A stretch of DNA of 64,000 nt from Gordionus sp. m RMFG-2023 (lineage: Eukaryota; Nematomorpha; Gordioida; Chordodea; Parachordodidae): positions 64,581,561 through 64,645,560 of the forward strand of contig NC_088775.1 in NCBI RefSeq assembly GCF_954871325.1, read 5' to 3'. The notes below the pieces were generated by a model, which was given only the letters and a program-made list of their open reading frames with translations, was not told the origin of the DNA and ran no database searches. Of this stretch, positions 40,301 to 55,300 are shown one piece after another. A program made the translations under genes and the position numbers. Position 1 is the stretch's first letter. Every line of letters starts with the position of its first letter.

Positions 40301-43300
40301 TTATATTATATAATAAAAATTAATTACAAGTTTGTATCTTTTGTTGGAAATAATAAAAAATTGCTGGTAACATTACCCAAAAACCCTTTGAAAAAACGTT
40401 CTGTCTGGAAATGGCCTAATACTTATTTTATAAAATTACATTTAAGATACATTATATTAATCACATCTAGCCATATCATCTCTATATACATCTTACAAAG
40501 AGCTTATTCCAAATGTACAGTATACAAAAAATGCAACAATATTTATGAAGAATCTTACATTGGCAAATTTATTAGCACACTGATGCCATTCTATTTTATG
40601 TATGACCATGCTTTTCCATGTGTAAGGCATCTACTTTTCTTCCTTTCTTTTCTCATTGAAGTTAATTTAATTTTGTTTAAAATATCAATGAAAATACTAA
40701 TTTATTAATTATCATAAAATACTTTTAATTCATTATACACGATCTTTGCTTTAATAGAACGAATCTGATTAATTTCGATTTATAAAAAAATTAAATATAA
40801 TAATTAGAAAATGCGAATTGCAGATATTATAAGATTAAACATTCAATTTACTTATAACCTTTTAGTCACATAGTTTCTGTTTCACAGTGTCAGTGGCCAC
40901 TACCTCTCCTGAGCTAAGAGAACAAAATACCCCTATGAAAAAAATTCACCCACCCAAAAAGTAGAAGTTAAATATATTTTGACTCCCACCCTTAATTATA
41001 AATTTCAAAAATAATATGTAAAATAATTTTTATTGCATCGATCTTTAATATTTATTAACTATAAAAATGTAAAAAATATTATCTTAAAAAATATCATAAA
41101 CTTTAAAAACTATATAAAATTGGAAGTAAAGGAATTTAAAATATTTTTTTAAATGAATAATTTATACAAATTAGGGAAAGATAAAGAGAAAAAGTTATAA
41201 TTAGTCAAATTTTATCACAATAAAATGGCAGATTATTAAGATATGGATCTTTCATAGTACTCCGAAGTTTTGTTTTAATTAATTTTATTTTGCTCATGAG
41301 CATGATCTTTTCGACAGGATTGTAGGAATAGTTAATTTTGTGTAAAATATAAAGAAAGCATAAAAATTTGAAAGGATCTATATAATAAAAGCCGTGTCAC
41401 AACTTAAATCAAATTTAGCCAATAGTATTTTTTTTTTAAATATTCTTCCAATAAAAATCATCATGCAAATGTTAAGACAATTAATTTCTATCATGTGATG
41501 CTAGATTATATTTTATTTTTAATATTTTTAATGGTACTGATTTTATTTAATACTCAAGATACCTCACCTGAAGTCGTTAAAGATATTGGTAATTTATGTT
41601 ACATATGATTTTATTTTAATAAATATTTCACATTGTATGCTCAAGGTCAAGATGCCTCAGATCAGATTTAGATAAATTATTAATAAATGAAAATCTTTAA
41701 AATTAAAAAATATAACCTAGCCATTTCATCCCAGGATTAGGATTTAAATTTTCATAGTATCATTGTTAAATTTATCAAATATATTTTCTTACAATAAAGA
41801 TCTTATTGAAGAATGGATCCTTGTCATGCAGATTCAAACTTACTCAAAACTCTGGAGAACAATTTACAAGGGAGTGCTTTGTGCCTTCCATCATTAAAAA
41901 CCCTTAAAAAAGATCCAATCTCACAATCTAATAAATATTTGAATTTTATACGATTATATATCTTTTGATAAGGTAATATGCATAAGTATATTGCATTTTT
42001 ATGATTACTAGCTGATAGATTATCAAGATTGACTAAGAATTAGAATTTTCTCCTTAATTTGATGATGGATAAATTAAATTTAAACCCAACTTTATAAATT
42101 ATCACTTTTATGAAATATCATAGGTCTGTAATTTTGCAACTTGGTAAATCACTGGAATTGTTACCATGGAAGCAGATATTGGTTTTGTTATTAAGAATGA
42201 TGTGTCTTTTAAAATTGGTTTCAAAGAAATCAATATCCTTTGACATGGTTTGCAATATTGTACAAGCCAAGCTTGTTATCAATAATATTTTATGCAAATA
42301 CAAAGCGATAAAATAAAATCAAATTTTCCTTTTTAAAAGCTATAGCACTATCCATGGTAAAAATGTCAGAATTCTCTCCTTTAAATTTGTCTTAGCTACC
42401 CTCAAGGCATCATAAATTATAAAAAAAATTTAATAGCTTTATATGATAATAACTAGCTTCTGTAAATATATAAAAGAAACATTTTAAATCTAAACAAATA
42501 AGATAATTCTAAGAAAACAATACTTAGTTCCCATCAGATTGGCATAATTGAACAATGATTAAATTTTACCACCACCTTTGGGGTCTCAGCTCCAGTCAAG
42601 GTCTGTAGTTGATCTTTCCACTCATGCTTGACGCACCATCTTATCTTTTCCAAACTAAGAATTTGAGGGGATTAAGTTTGTATAATTTATTTTTTTAATA
42701 TCAGCACCAGTCGTGTTTAAAATATATATCAATAAGTCCTTCAACTGACTTTGGTGTTTCACCTTTTTCAATATATTTAAATCAGAAACCTGCAGAGATA
42801 TCATTTGCACGGCCTGGCTTGGATTTTTAAAATATATTTTATATATTTTTATAGATAATAATGATTTAAAATATTTGGTTTTAATATACGGCCCGGCCTG
42901 GGTTTAAAAAAATTAAAATCTGGACTCAGGGCTGGGTCTGCAGGTCTCTGATTTATATCTTACTAAACCATTGCTTATGTTTTAGCAACATCATATGGTA
43001 TTATCGACTATAATTTATGCCTCTATAGATTCAATTTCTTTTGAATGTTTTATAAGCATATTTTTGGCTTCAATATACAATAAAAGAATGGAATATAAAT
43101 TGTATTTTAATCCCTTTTTCTTTTTTAGCCCTTCTTTCTTAATTTTTTTATATATATAATTTGATAACAGGTTTGGAATCTGCTATAAGTTTTATAAGAC
43201 CTATAATATTACCTTCTTGTTGCGTGCTCCTTCAAGGCTTAGTTACAAGAAATCAATTAAAAAAACACCTCTTTATTAATCTTATGATTGATCGATTATT

Positions 43301-46300
43301 AAGCAAGTCTTCCATAATACGCCATCAATGTGTCTATGAAGATTCACAATAATATCGCGAATGATATTCTGCCATTTATCAAAACTTTCATAATAAGTTA
43401 AATTAATTAAACAATATTTTTTTTGTAGTAATCCATGTTATAAGCCATGAAGTTTTCTAATATAATAATTTTACTTTATTTAATTCATAATGTATATAAC
43501 TATCTAACTAAAAAAAATTCTCACTATAAATACTTTTTTGATTTTAATTTAGTTAATCAAATTGTTAATATCTATCACGTGAAAGAAAATGATATCATTA
43601 AGTAAATAGTTGTGTTAATAAATGAATAAGACATACAACAATTTGTGCTTTACAACAACTAGTATTAATAAAATAATTATATTTATAAATCCATATTTAA
43701 CATTTTTAAAATTTTCAATAAATTTTTCCATCATTATGTGGTACAATATTCTCTTATGAAAATTGCCCCCCCCCCTTTGCAGAGGCCACTGTGTCCTTTA
43801 CATATGACTCTAGGTGTTTTAAAAAGTACGCTGTGTCTGTGTGACTATAGCTATAAATTAAATTTCCGTTTATAAAAAGTAATATCGGCGCCCATTTTTC
43901 AAATAAATTTAATCATAATATTATCATAGACAAAAACAAAACTCTATATTTCTATATCTATCAGAGACATGCAGAGATACCATTTTCACGACCCGGCCCG
44001 GGTTTTTTTTTAAAAAGTCTTTTTTAAAAATATATAATTTTTTAAATTTTTATAGATAATGGCGATTAAAATTTGGTTTTAAAATATACGGCCCGGCTCG
44101 GGTATTTTTTTAAAAATATTTAGGCCCGGCCCTGGCATATTTAAAATAATTGTATACGGCCCAGCACGTGTACCCGGTAAAAAATTTGTATAATATTTTT
44201 TTAATTTTTTTTTTTGGGGGGGGGGGGGGGGTAAAGTACAAAAATCTTGGCTATACTTTAAACTAATAGACTTATTTTTTCACATTCTGAGACTTTTGGC
44301 GACCCTAGACAAAAATTAATTCGGCGGTCCTTTAAAAAACTACAATTTATCTAAGCTTATTTAAAAAAATAATTTCCTATTTCTGAGAAAAACTAAAAGC
44401 CTGTAATATGGTGAAATCTATTGAATTTTCATCATAAACATGAATAACACACATTAAAAAAATTATTATAGGGCATGTAGTGTGTATATAATCGCAAGAT
44501 TATTTTATAATCATTAAAAACTTAAAGATAGTAGTTTAAATTATTATATTCGCCTTTTTATTTGCAAAAGAGAAAATAACTCAATAGGCGATTTCACTAA
44601 CCAGACTTTTAAAAATTAAAATATAGTTTTAATTTTTTATAAATCTATTATATTTTTTTAACTATAATTTCCCTTGTATCTTTGAGAATAAATTATTTTT
44701 AATTAAAATTTTTTTTAAAAGAATGGGACAAAAGGCATCTTCCCCTTCTTTTGCCTCGGTAATAAATATATTTTGATAAATTCTGATAGAAATGCACATT
44801 TCATTAACGTTATGTTGTAAAGATGCAAATCTTTAAAATTTTCTAATTTAATTTATCTCAATCTGATAATTTTGTGTTCACTCTCTCTCCTTGAACCTGG
44901 AAGTCAGATAATTTTTTATCAATCCCATCAATTGCTACTATCTCTTGCATGCTTATAAGGAAAAAGCCTGACTTTACGCAGGATCAGAAGAAAATGGGTT
45001 CGGATCATAAACGTTTTTAGATTTTTTAAGGGTATAATATATATAAACTAAATTTTATTAAAAAATAGTAATTTCTGTTCATACTTCAATTTATTATATT
45101 TTATTTTTAATAATAGAGATATATTCTACAGTTTTTATTTGTAAGTTTTTCCCCCTCCGTTTGTTTCGGAGTTTTTTTTCATCATATTTTATGTTTAAAT
45201 TAATTAAATCACTTATTTTAATATTAAAGAAGCCTTGAGACTCAGTTCTCCTTCTAAAAATGATACTATTCTTATTTTCAAGCAAAAATAACTCTCTAGA
45301 TATTTTACCAGTATAATACTATATTTATACCTGTTGATTTTACAGAATAGGTAGTCATATGGGCAAAAAATTTTGACAGCAAAGACTCGACAGGATGCCT
45401 TGATGGCATCCTATCTATATGTCTCAAGAGTCCAATACAACCAAATTTCCTGACAGCTCTAGCCTCATGACAACAATCTTCTTCAATAAATTTTTTCTTG
45501 GTAAAACCTATAGAGATGTCATTCCCTTCCAATTTGGTGCTCATCTCATCGCAATAAAAAATGATGGCAGAATCCCTTCGCCATTAGTTCTTAATGGCTC
45601 TTATAAAATTATAAATACATATTTTCTCCTCATTTAATTGCATTATATCATATAAATTGAATGTCAATACCGCTAAACTTTTTCCACGATAGGTGAAATT
45701 CGTTCTCCTAATAAATATTTGTTGTTTGAAGATTTTAGATATTTATGTTATGTTTGCCTATATTGTCTTGTTTTTTATTATGTGATTTGGCAGTTAGATT
45801 ACCAAACTAACAAGAACTCTTGAGTCATTTAATTTATATATTGGCAATACATGAGCTAAAATATATTATGTACAATTCAGGGACATACGATGTAAAAGGT
45901 CAAAATTCTAATTTTTTTAAAATAATGTTTTTGTTTTGGTCCGGTAGCTGACTCAACTACTGATGATATTAATAAAACAGTTCAATTGTATATATTTAGG
46001 TATGATATAGTTTCCTAACTATCAAAAGATATTTTTGCTATTTTTGAACAATTTTTAAAATTTTTTAATATATAACCTATCCTGTCATGATGTATAAATA
46101 TCATTTTGACCTCAAGAGATACAAGATTTTACATATGTTAATATTAAATATACTAAATTGAGTTGACAAAATGAGCTAGAAAATTGAGAATTTCTGCAAC
46201 TGTATATTTTTTTAAATTAAACCTGTGGATTTGAGAATAATAAATTGACCATCCTTTTAAACCTTAATCAAATTTTTATTAAGGGAACCTAGCCCACTAT

Positions 46301-49300
46301 AATTTTTTGGACGTTTTTAAGGATGGTGTATTTGAGCAAAATTATTAAACAGTTATTATACCTAGCCTTTTAATTCTACTAAATTGAATTTTTATTTTCT
46401 AACACTTAAGGAAATAAATTTTGCAAGGATTTGATAGTAGCATATGTTCACAAGTGATTCTTTTTATCATAGTAAATGTTTAAAACAGAATCAAGAAGAT
46501 TAAAGTGGTAGAAAATATTTAAAATTTTAGTATATCATTTTCATAATAAATATTTTAATAAAATTTTTAATTTGGAAGAAACTCCTTCATTGTTGATACT
46601 TTTGTGGGATGGCTATAATCTACTTAGATATTCATGATTGTACTTACGATTTTATTACATGAAGGACTTTTTTTAAATATAAATAAAAAAAATAAATATA
46701 AGAAACGGGAAATCATTTAAGAATTAATATAAATTTGGAAAAAAGGCTCAAATAGTAAATTTTTATTAAATTAAAAATATTTCTTGAGATCATTGTAAGT
46801 TTAAATATTAATCTTTCGAATTTAATTGTTTATGTAACCGTTAATTGAAATTTGATTATGGAAAATAATCAGAAATGTGTTCAAAATGTTATGCTCAATC
46901 AAAATATTATTCTCAACATCCATTCTCTAGTATAAAAAGGAATTTCATAATGCCCTCGTACAATCCGAGATTACACTAAATTTCGATATACATTACGACA
47001 TAATATCTACTATACTTCCCATTTTCTGCAGAAAATTTATTTTTCAAGCAAAAGTAAATTTTATTTGGTCATTATTTTTAAAAAATTTTTATAAAAAATT
47101 TATCTATTATGTATATGCTATATATAATAGGTTGTATATAATAATGAGAGAAAAAAGTTTATTGTTAATTATCATATCAAAATTATGAATAAAATTATTA
47201 AAAAACGTTTAATAACTATAATATCTATAAAAGGAGTATTATGGCAAAACATTGGTGCATTGTGCAGGTTGGCCTGTAATAGCATCAGTAAATATTGCGA
47301 AACAATTATTATCACAATTATAAACCAAACACAGGACTTGAGTCGTCGGTGGAAGACAAAAATATACTCCATTACATGCATTACAAACTGCAGGAGTTGG
47401 AGAACCAATATCGCAAAGAAAATTAGTTATAGTAATGACTACTATGGGAGCCCTCGTCGTCGGAGCTATCGTTACCGCTGTGGTAGCCGTACTAAGTGAT
47501 GTTGATAACGTTGGTATTGTCGTTGTTCCCATAAACACTTTTATTTTAAAACATTGTTAGACAATTTTTAATTTATTTTAAAATTTAGCAGCTGACTACA
47601 ACATATTTATTGAATTTAAATGTAGTCTTTAAAACTATAAATAAATTGTAGTCACTCAGATTCTGTTGAGATGTAAACATACTTTTTATAAAATATTTAG
47701 CTATTATTTTTGAAACTGTCACTTATATATGGTGAATTTCATATCAAATCAACCAGTCTCAATGACCCTCTCTAATTTTTTTTAAACTTTGCATGCTGAT
47801 AGTACTATAACTAAGAAAGAATTGAAATTTTACCTCGTACACCGCTTACCCCCTAAGATGTGGGAGTTTCAAATGGGGGAAAAATGGTACCTTTTTGGCA
47901 AAATGCATTTAATTTATTTTCAAATATCTTGAGAAATAATTATGTTAAAGCAATAATTAAAATTTTATTATATAGCTTATTAATAGTTCTTTAATATGAC
48001 ATATAAATAAATATGATAGAAAACTGATTAGTACCTGATGTATAAACAGGAACTAGCTATTTTTATCTTTGACAAAATATGAGAGGTGGTTGGGATAATA
48101 TGCTATATTTAACACTTTGGTTAAATTTTCTCTTGAAATTTGACAAAAATTTTAATAATTTATTTAACATAAAATATAACAAAATTAAAATTTTAACAAA
48201 TTTTATCATTTTTAATAGATAAATTCACCTTGATATTGTAGTCTTCACCCTTGTATTAGACATAATTAAATTTAAATTAATAAAATATTCTTAAAAAATT
48301 TTAATTTATTATTTCAATTTATATCATAACTTTTGAATACAACACAAAATTTAAAATAACTTTTATCGCCAATATAAAAAAATTATTTTTATTAATTTCT
48401 ACAAAAGAAAACTAAAAGCCTTTTGTAAAAGGAAGTCTTAATATATTATTTGACGCGAATTCAATAGATCATATATTACTTAAACAATGGTTAGCAGTTG
48501 ATCGCACTACCCTCGAAGCGCTGACAAAATCCGCCAACGAATTTATAGTTATTTAATCGAAAAACGAAACAATTTGATTCCTTATTCGTTTATAGCTTTA
48601 CACCAATCTTTATTTCAAAACTCTTTAAAATCCAATTAAAATGTTGGCGAATTCTTAGTTACAGCTGACTTTTCAGAAAATTGTGCATTTCTAAAGCAAT
48701 GCAGGACTATGCACGAAGATTTCATTGGACCAATAATCAGGCCACTATCTACCCTTTTATGATTTACCTGAGGACTACATAAAAACATACAATTATTGTA
48801 GTTATATTAGATTTTTTTAAAGCATAACACATGTGCATTTTATTTCAAACAAAATTGATCTTATTTATTCTTAAAAGTAAGATTTGGCATAGTGGACAAA
48901 ATATTATTATTCTGGTGAGGCAGTAACCCAATAGAAATTAAAAAAAACTTTATTAATCTCTACAATCATGAAAATAATTTTGGGATAAAGGTTAAGTGGC
49001 ATTTCTTCCAACCGCATGTGATAAAAGTTCCTGTATTAGTTTGGAGCGTTACTAAACGTTAGCAGCTCAAACAAGCTTGCAACCCACATATGAAAATCAC
49101 ATATTGACAACAATGCATTTATTTAACTATGCAAGAAATAATATCCCTGGGGTAAATTATATATTTTTGAGCAATAATTAATAACTTAGTATGGAAAATC
49201 ATCCTAAACGCAGGTTCTCAACAGCAAAACAAATTTTTGTAATACAAAAGTTCCATACTTTTATTTCCCTAGGCGAAAATATAATTATTCAAATTCTTCA

Positions 49301-52300
49301 AATGATTTGATATATGATATATTTTAAATAAATTATAAATATAAATAATTATAGCAATTATTGAGCCAAATAAAGTTATAAATATATTTAAATGTATAAA
49401 TAAGGCTCATAATTCCTACCTTTCAAATATTTTGTTAAAGATAAAAAAGTTAAGAACCCATCATTTATACATGATTTTTAAATAACATTAAATTTATATA
49501 TGATAATATTTATGTTAGATTTGATCAATTTTAGCCATATAAAGAGTCATAACTCCTAGAGTCATGTTCAGCCTAGTCTAGGATTTTATACAAAAATAAA
49601 GCATTGTGATATCTATCTACAGGAAAAAATTGAAAAAAATTTCTATGGCTATTTTCGGTTTTATACCCGGTCTTAGATATTAATCAGATATATATCTAAT
49701 TTATGTATGTCATATTAAAGTACTTTTATTAAACTATATAATAAAATTTAAATTATTGCTAACATAATTATTTCCCGAGACATTTGAGGTGAATTTTGGA
49801 ATATATTACCATTATACAAAATTATAAAAATTCTGAGGGAGTAGGGTTAAAAATTGATTTTTTTTGTTGATTTGATATGGAATTCATCATTATTATACTG
49901 AGTTGTTAAAAGATACTTTTCAAATAGATCTAGGTACAGATACATCATCTAAAAATGGATCTATATAATGATATAGATTCATTTCCCGATACAATTTTTA
50001 TTATACTTGTTTGTGGTCTGCATAATGCTTGATTTAAAGTAATATAAAAAATTATTGAGCTACATCACATCTATATAAAAATTTATCATTCAAGTGATGG
50101 TTAGATTTTAATAATTCATGTAAAAATATATAATTTAATAATTGTTAAATTTTATTAATAAAATATTCTCAAAATTTTTATCATTAAAGCACCCCCGTTT
50201 AAAGACATTTAGCCAGATAGATTGTTTGATTTATTTTCATAGATTTTTAGAAATATTGATTTAAAAATTATGATATATATTTTTTTAAATTAATATAAAT
50301 AAAATAAATTATAATATAAAATTTATCTTGTTTTCGTCATCCATTGAGTAAAATAAAATTTGTTTGGTTTGTTTTTGTAATGAAATAAACTCGGACATAT
50401 ATTTATATGAATTTAATTATAATATTACTATTTTTAATATAAAAAAACTTAAAATAAAATTATAGCAAAAGGTATCCAAAAAGTCTAAAAATAGAAAAAA
50501 TAATCTCGAAAATAGTTTTGTATCTGATACTTTAACAACTCTGATATATCCAAACAAATTTCTGATTGTGGCTGCAAAAACATTATTTATTTTTCGACAT
50601 CTAAATTTGTAATACCTACTTGTGCTATATTTAGATATTGTATCTCTATATAATCGGAGTATTTATGAGGAGGGAGGGAAGAAGGGGGGGGGGGTTGTGT
50701 TGAAATAATTTTCTTATTTATAAATAAGATTCAGAGTTGTAAAAGGACCGAGATCAAAAGATCGACGATCTTGGATTCGATCCTAAATTTGAAAATTTTT
50801 CCGGATTTATGATACTGTCTAAGATTGAAAATCGTACTCGAGATCATTTTGTTTAATATTCGATCTCAATCATTTTAAAAATTTATTTTTTACTTAAAAA
50901 GCAATAAAGAATTTTTTTAAATTAAATGAAATATTATTTTTTTAAAAAACATCTAATTTACATCATATTTTATCATCCTCCTTCATATTTTATAATTCAT
51001 AAATTTTATCGCAACTTACAAGTTTTATTTATTTAATTATATATAATTTAAATTAATTCTAGATTAAATTTAAAATATAGATTTAGAAGATAATACACCT
51101 ACTATTGATGTGACAGATATCTTTTCATAAGCTACGTAAGTATTTTGTTTTAGATGAAAGGATGGAAATAACTACCCCATGATAACTGCGACATGCTCTC
51201 TAGGTAAGAAGAATATCGACTTCAAATATTAGTAGTTCAAACCTCAAAAAGCATAATTAATTACTTCTTTTGAATTTTTTATATTTGTTAATCTTAATGT
51301 TAACATATTTATTAATAATACTATATGTTTATTTTATAATGAGATAGCATAGTGAATTCATAAATGACATTGCCAAACACCTAAATGAATTGCCTGCAAA
51401 AACAATTAAATTCTGCAAAACCAAGGTTACTAATCCAAACGAAATTAAATTTTTATAATTTAAACATGACAGCAATATCACAAAAAACAGCTGCCAAAGT
51501 TATAATGGAATTTATTAGTGACCCCTTCCAATCACTGTCTCTGGTTGATGATCCTTGATTTGAGAAAATGATTAAAACATTTTCTCCATCTATAAAAATT
51601 ATGTGTCATCAAATTCTGGGCAACAAAATATTTATTACCTTTACAGATATGACCACAAATTTTATAAGAGATTTGTCTGAAATCATATGTATGCACCACT
51701 GATGATTGCTGGAGTGAGAAGGTATATTTTACTTATATTAATTTTATGATGTTTATTTTTCATAGTCTGGATCCATTAACCCTTAAGATAAGATCAGTAG
51801 CTTTTGCACTGAGGTGCATAATTGGAAAGCAAACGCACGATATTTTGACTATGAAAATTATGGATATTCATAAGACTTATATAATATTAAGGTAGTGAAG
51901 ATGGTGACCGAGGTTTAAAAAAAATTTCAAATAGTATTTGAACATAGATCATTCCACATCCTAGAGACCTGTAAATTCGATATTTTTATGCCTGACCCAA
52001 TTTTAACTTAAAAAATATAAAAATTAAATTTTTACGAACATAAATGAATTTTAAAAAAATCTACTTGTCAAGGTCTTTAAGTAATATTTATATTTAACAA
52101 AAGAATTATTTAGAATTGTTAGATATAAGTTTTCGATCAAAAATGTTTAGCAATTTATATTTTTTTGCTAAATCTTTTTTGTTGTTTTTAACTTTAAAAA
52201 TTAATTTATATTATCGTTTTATATTTTCGCTAAAATTGACAATTTATATTTTTTGATAATATATAAAGAACATTTTTTTTTGTTAAATGAAAAAGGATGC

Positions 52301-55300
52301 TTATATGAATATATTTTGTGGACTTTGATTGATGAATAAAAATAAAGAAAATTTATTAAACTTAAAATTTATACTAAATTATCATGTACTATATTGACCT
52401 CAAAAGAAAACTAAATACAAATTCAGCATGGTGGCAAGCGGACTCAGGGGGTTCTTCCTTTTTCTTTGAAAGTGAACGAAGGTTCTTTCTTTCTCTTTGA
52501 AATTGAATGTTAACATTTATTATCATAGCAGATTGATACTTATTAGAGATAAAGGACATATATAAAGTAAAAAAATGTATAAAATAAAATTATTATAAAA
52601 AAAAGTTAAATATAAATGTTGTGTTTCAATATTGTGTTTGATAAAAGGAACTAAATAACAAAAAAAGATTTAAAGATTATATAGTAAATTTTTACATAAA
52701 TATAGTAAACTTTTTTTATAAAAGATGTCTTTTTCCACATTCAAAGGCATGCATTCACATATTTTAAAAGTTAACGAATTCTATATAAAGAGTATAAATA
52801 AAAAAATTAATAGGGGAGACTGGGGTTAGGTAAACCCCGGGGTTTGGCAAACCATTTAATCTCATTTTAAAATTGAATACACCAGAAGGTTAAAATTTTA
52901 TCCTAATATAGTTTTCATTAGTATACATCTATAGACAAAAATATTTTGATATAATTAATTACTAAAAATTTTATTTAAGAAATAAAATTTTGATGAAATT
53001 TTTAAAAGATTTTTACATGACAGAATTTTGATTTTTATTAAAATATATAATCATTTATATATAAATTAAATTTTATTGCAAAGTTTAAACACTCTTCTAT
53101 AATTTGGGTAAGTTTTATTAGTATTTATCAAATCTAGATATTATTTCAATCATGATTTGTCAATTTAGAGCTAGCGGGGTTTGCTAAACCATACACGTCA
53201 ATTATGGCAGTTAATAATGAAAAAAATTTCAAAATCTTGAAAAGGCAATTTTATTCGGATTTATGCTAAGAAATCATAATCACTCCTTAGAATTCATATT
53301 TTTTTATGTCCAAAATGTTTATTAAATTAGCTAAAATTAAGTTTCAATTTTTATATATAATTAGCTTCAATTTACAAGTATTATGATATTTTGAACAATA
53401 AAACAATAAATTTATTTTATACATATCATTATTAATAAATTAAAATGCATTTTAATTTATTATGGGCTAAAAAAACTAATGATTTAGGAAGCCCCTTGAT
53501 GTTGTTTGCCTCACCCCGCTATTGGGGCTTGTTGAACAAAATTTTTACTTTTACAAAAAATAAAATTAAAAAAAAATGAATTCTAAAGATTTTTTATAAA
53601 GCACCTTTATATAGAGTATAGTTTTAGGTATCCAATCATATATTATTTTTTATATTATCTATAAAAAAACAGATAGTTAATTTTGTAAAAAATGGTTTGA
53701 CTACCCCTACACATAAAATTAATACATATAAAATAAATGAAAAAATTCTAGTATCTAAAAAACTAAATGATGATATAAATATACACATAAGATCACACGA
53801 TAAAATTTTAAAAGAATATTATGACTGTAAAAATAATGGAATAAATCTTATAAATAAAAAAACTAGTGATGATAGTGTATCATTTAAAGAAATTCTAGTT
53901 ACTAAAGAAAACTGTGACAATAATATAAACATAACACCTAACGCAAATTAAGTGGATGAAATTCTCCACATATAAAATTTTGAAAAATATAGAACCCAAA
54001 TCACATCTTAAGGATGAAGTTTATATATAAAAAAAAGTAATGGTAAAAACCTTAAAATCTTATTTTAATTAAAAATGAAAGGATTCAAATTTAAAAATTC
54101 CTTGAAATTTTAAGGAGGGAGAAGCTCTACTCTCTGCTCTTCTTGGATTAATATATTTAAATATTATATATTTCATTAAAAATTTTAATTTATAAATAAA
54201 ATTTCAACATTATCAAAATTCAATTATAATTTTATAAAATATAATTAAGCTTATATAAAATTAAAATACTAACACTCGCCAAATAAATGTTAAATAATGT
54301 TAAGATAAAAAGCAACAACAATTAAAATGCATGTAAAACATAATTTGTATAATTTAATTATTCGGACACAATTCAATCATTCTTATTCATTCTAAAATCA
54401 TTCATATACTGGAATCTTCATGCATATACGATAACGAACAATGATAATATATAACGAGAACGAGGACAAATGGGATACGTACTATAGAAAGATGACTACT
54501 ATGACAACGTTAACATTAAACAAAATGGACAACAAGCAGGCAAACCGTTAAGCGACGATTGCAACTTGCCTACAAGATCAAGAAAATAGAACGTTTTTCT
54601 TATGCCCGAGGAGAACCTAGGAGAGGTTTTTTCGGAGGGTGGAATGTTATATATAAGTTTTCGATCAAAAATGTTTAAAAGCAATAACAAGATCTTTTTA
54701 TTTTTTTATCGTTGCAATTTATATTTTTTTATCGTTGCAATTTATATTTTTTGTTGTTTCTTAACTTAAAAAATCAATTTATATTATCGTTTTATATTCT
54801 GGCTAAAATTGACAATTTATATTTTTTGTTAATATATAAAGAACATTTATTTATGTTAAATGAAAAGGATGCTTATATTAATTATTTTGTAGAACTTTGA
54901 TTGATGAATAAAAATAAAGAAAATATATTAGACTTAGAATTTATACTAAACCATCATGTACCATATTTACCTCAAAAGAAAACTAAATATAAATTCAGCA
55001 CCAGAAATTAACATAAATTCAGCAAAAATAAATTATATATTTTTTCTAGAGTTTTTTGGAGAAAATGAAGAAGATAGTAATTCAATTAATAGCCTACCAA
55101 TTAATCAACGTTTTTGTTCCCATAATCTAAACTTATTGCAACCACAGATGTGGAGAAGCAGAAAATGATCGTAATTTTAAGCGAATATCAAGATGCTAAA
55201 TGTTTTGCTTTAAACAAACAAAATATGTCCCCTAAAATGACTGATATTCTATTGGAGAAATTGAGAAGATATTTTATAGCTCCCAACAAGATCCGATAGA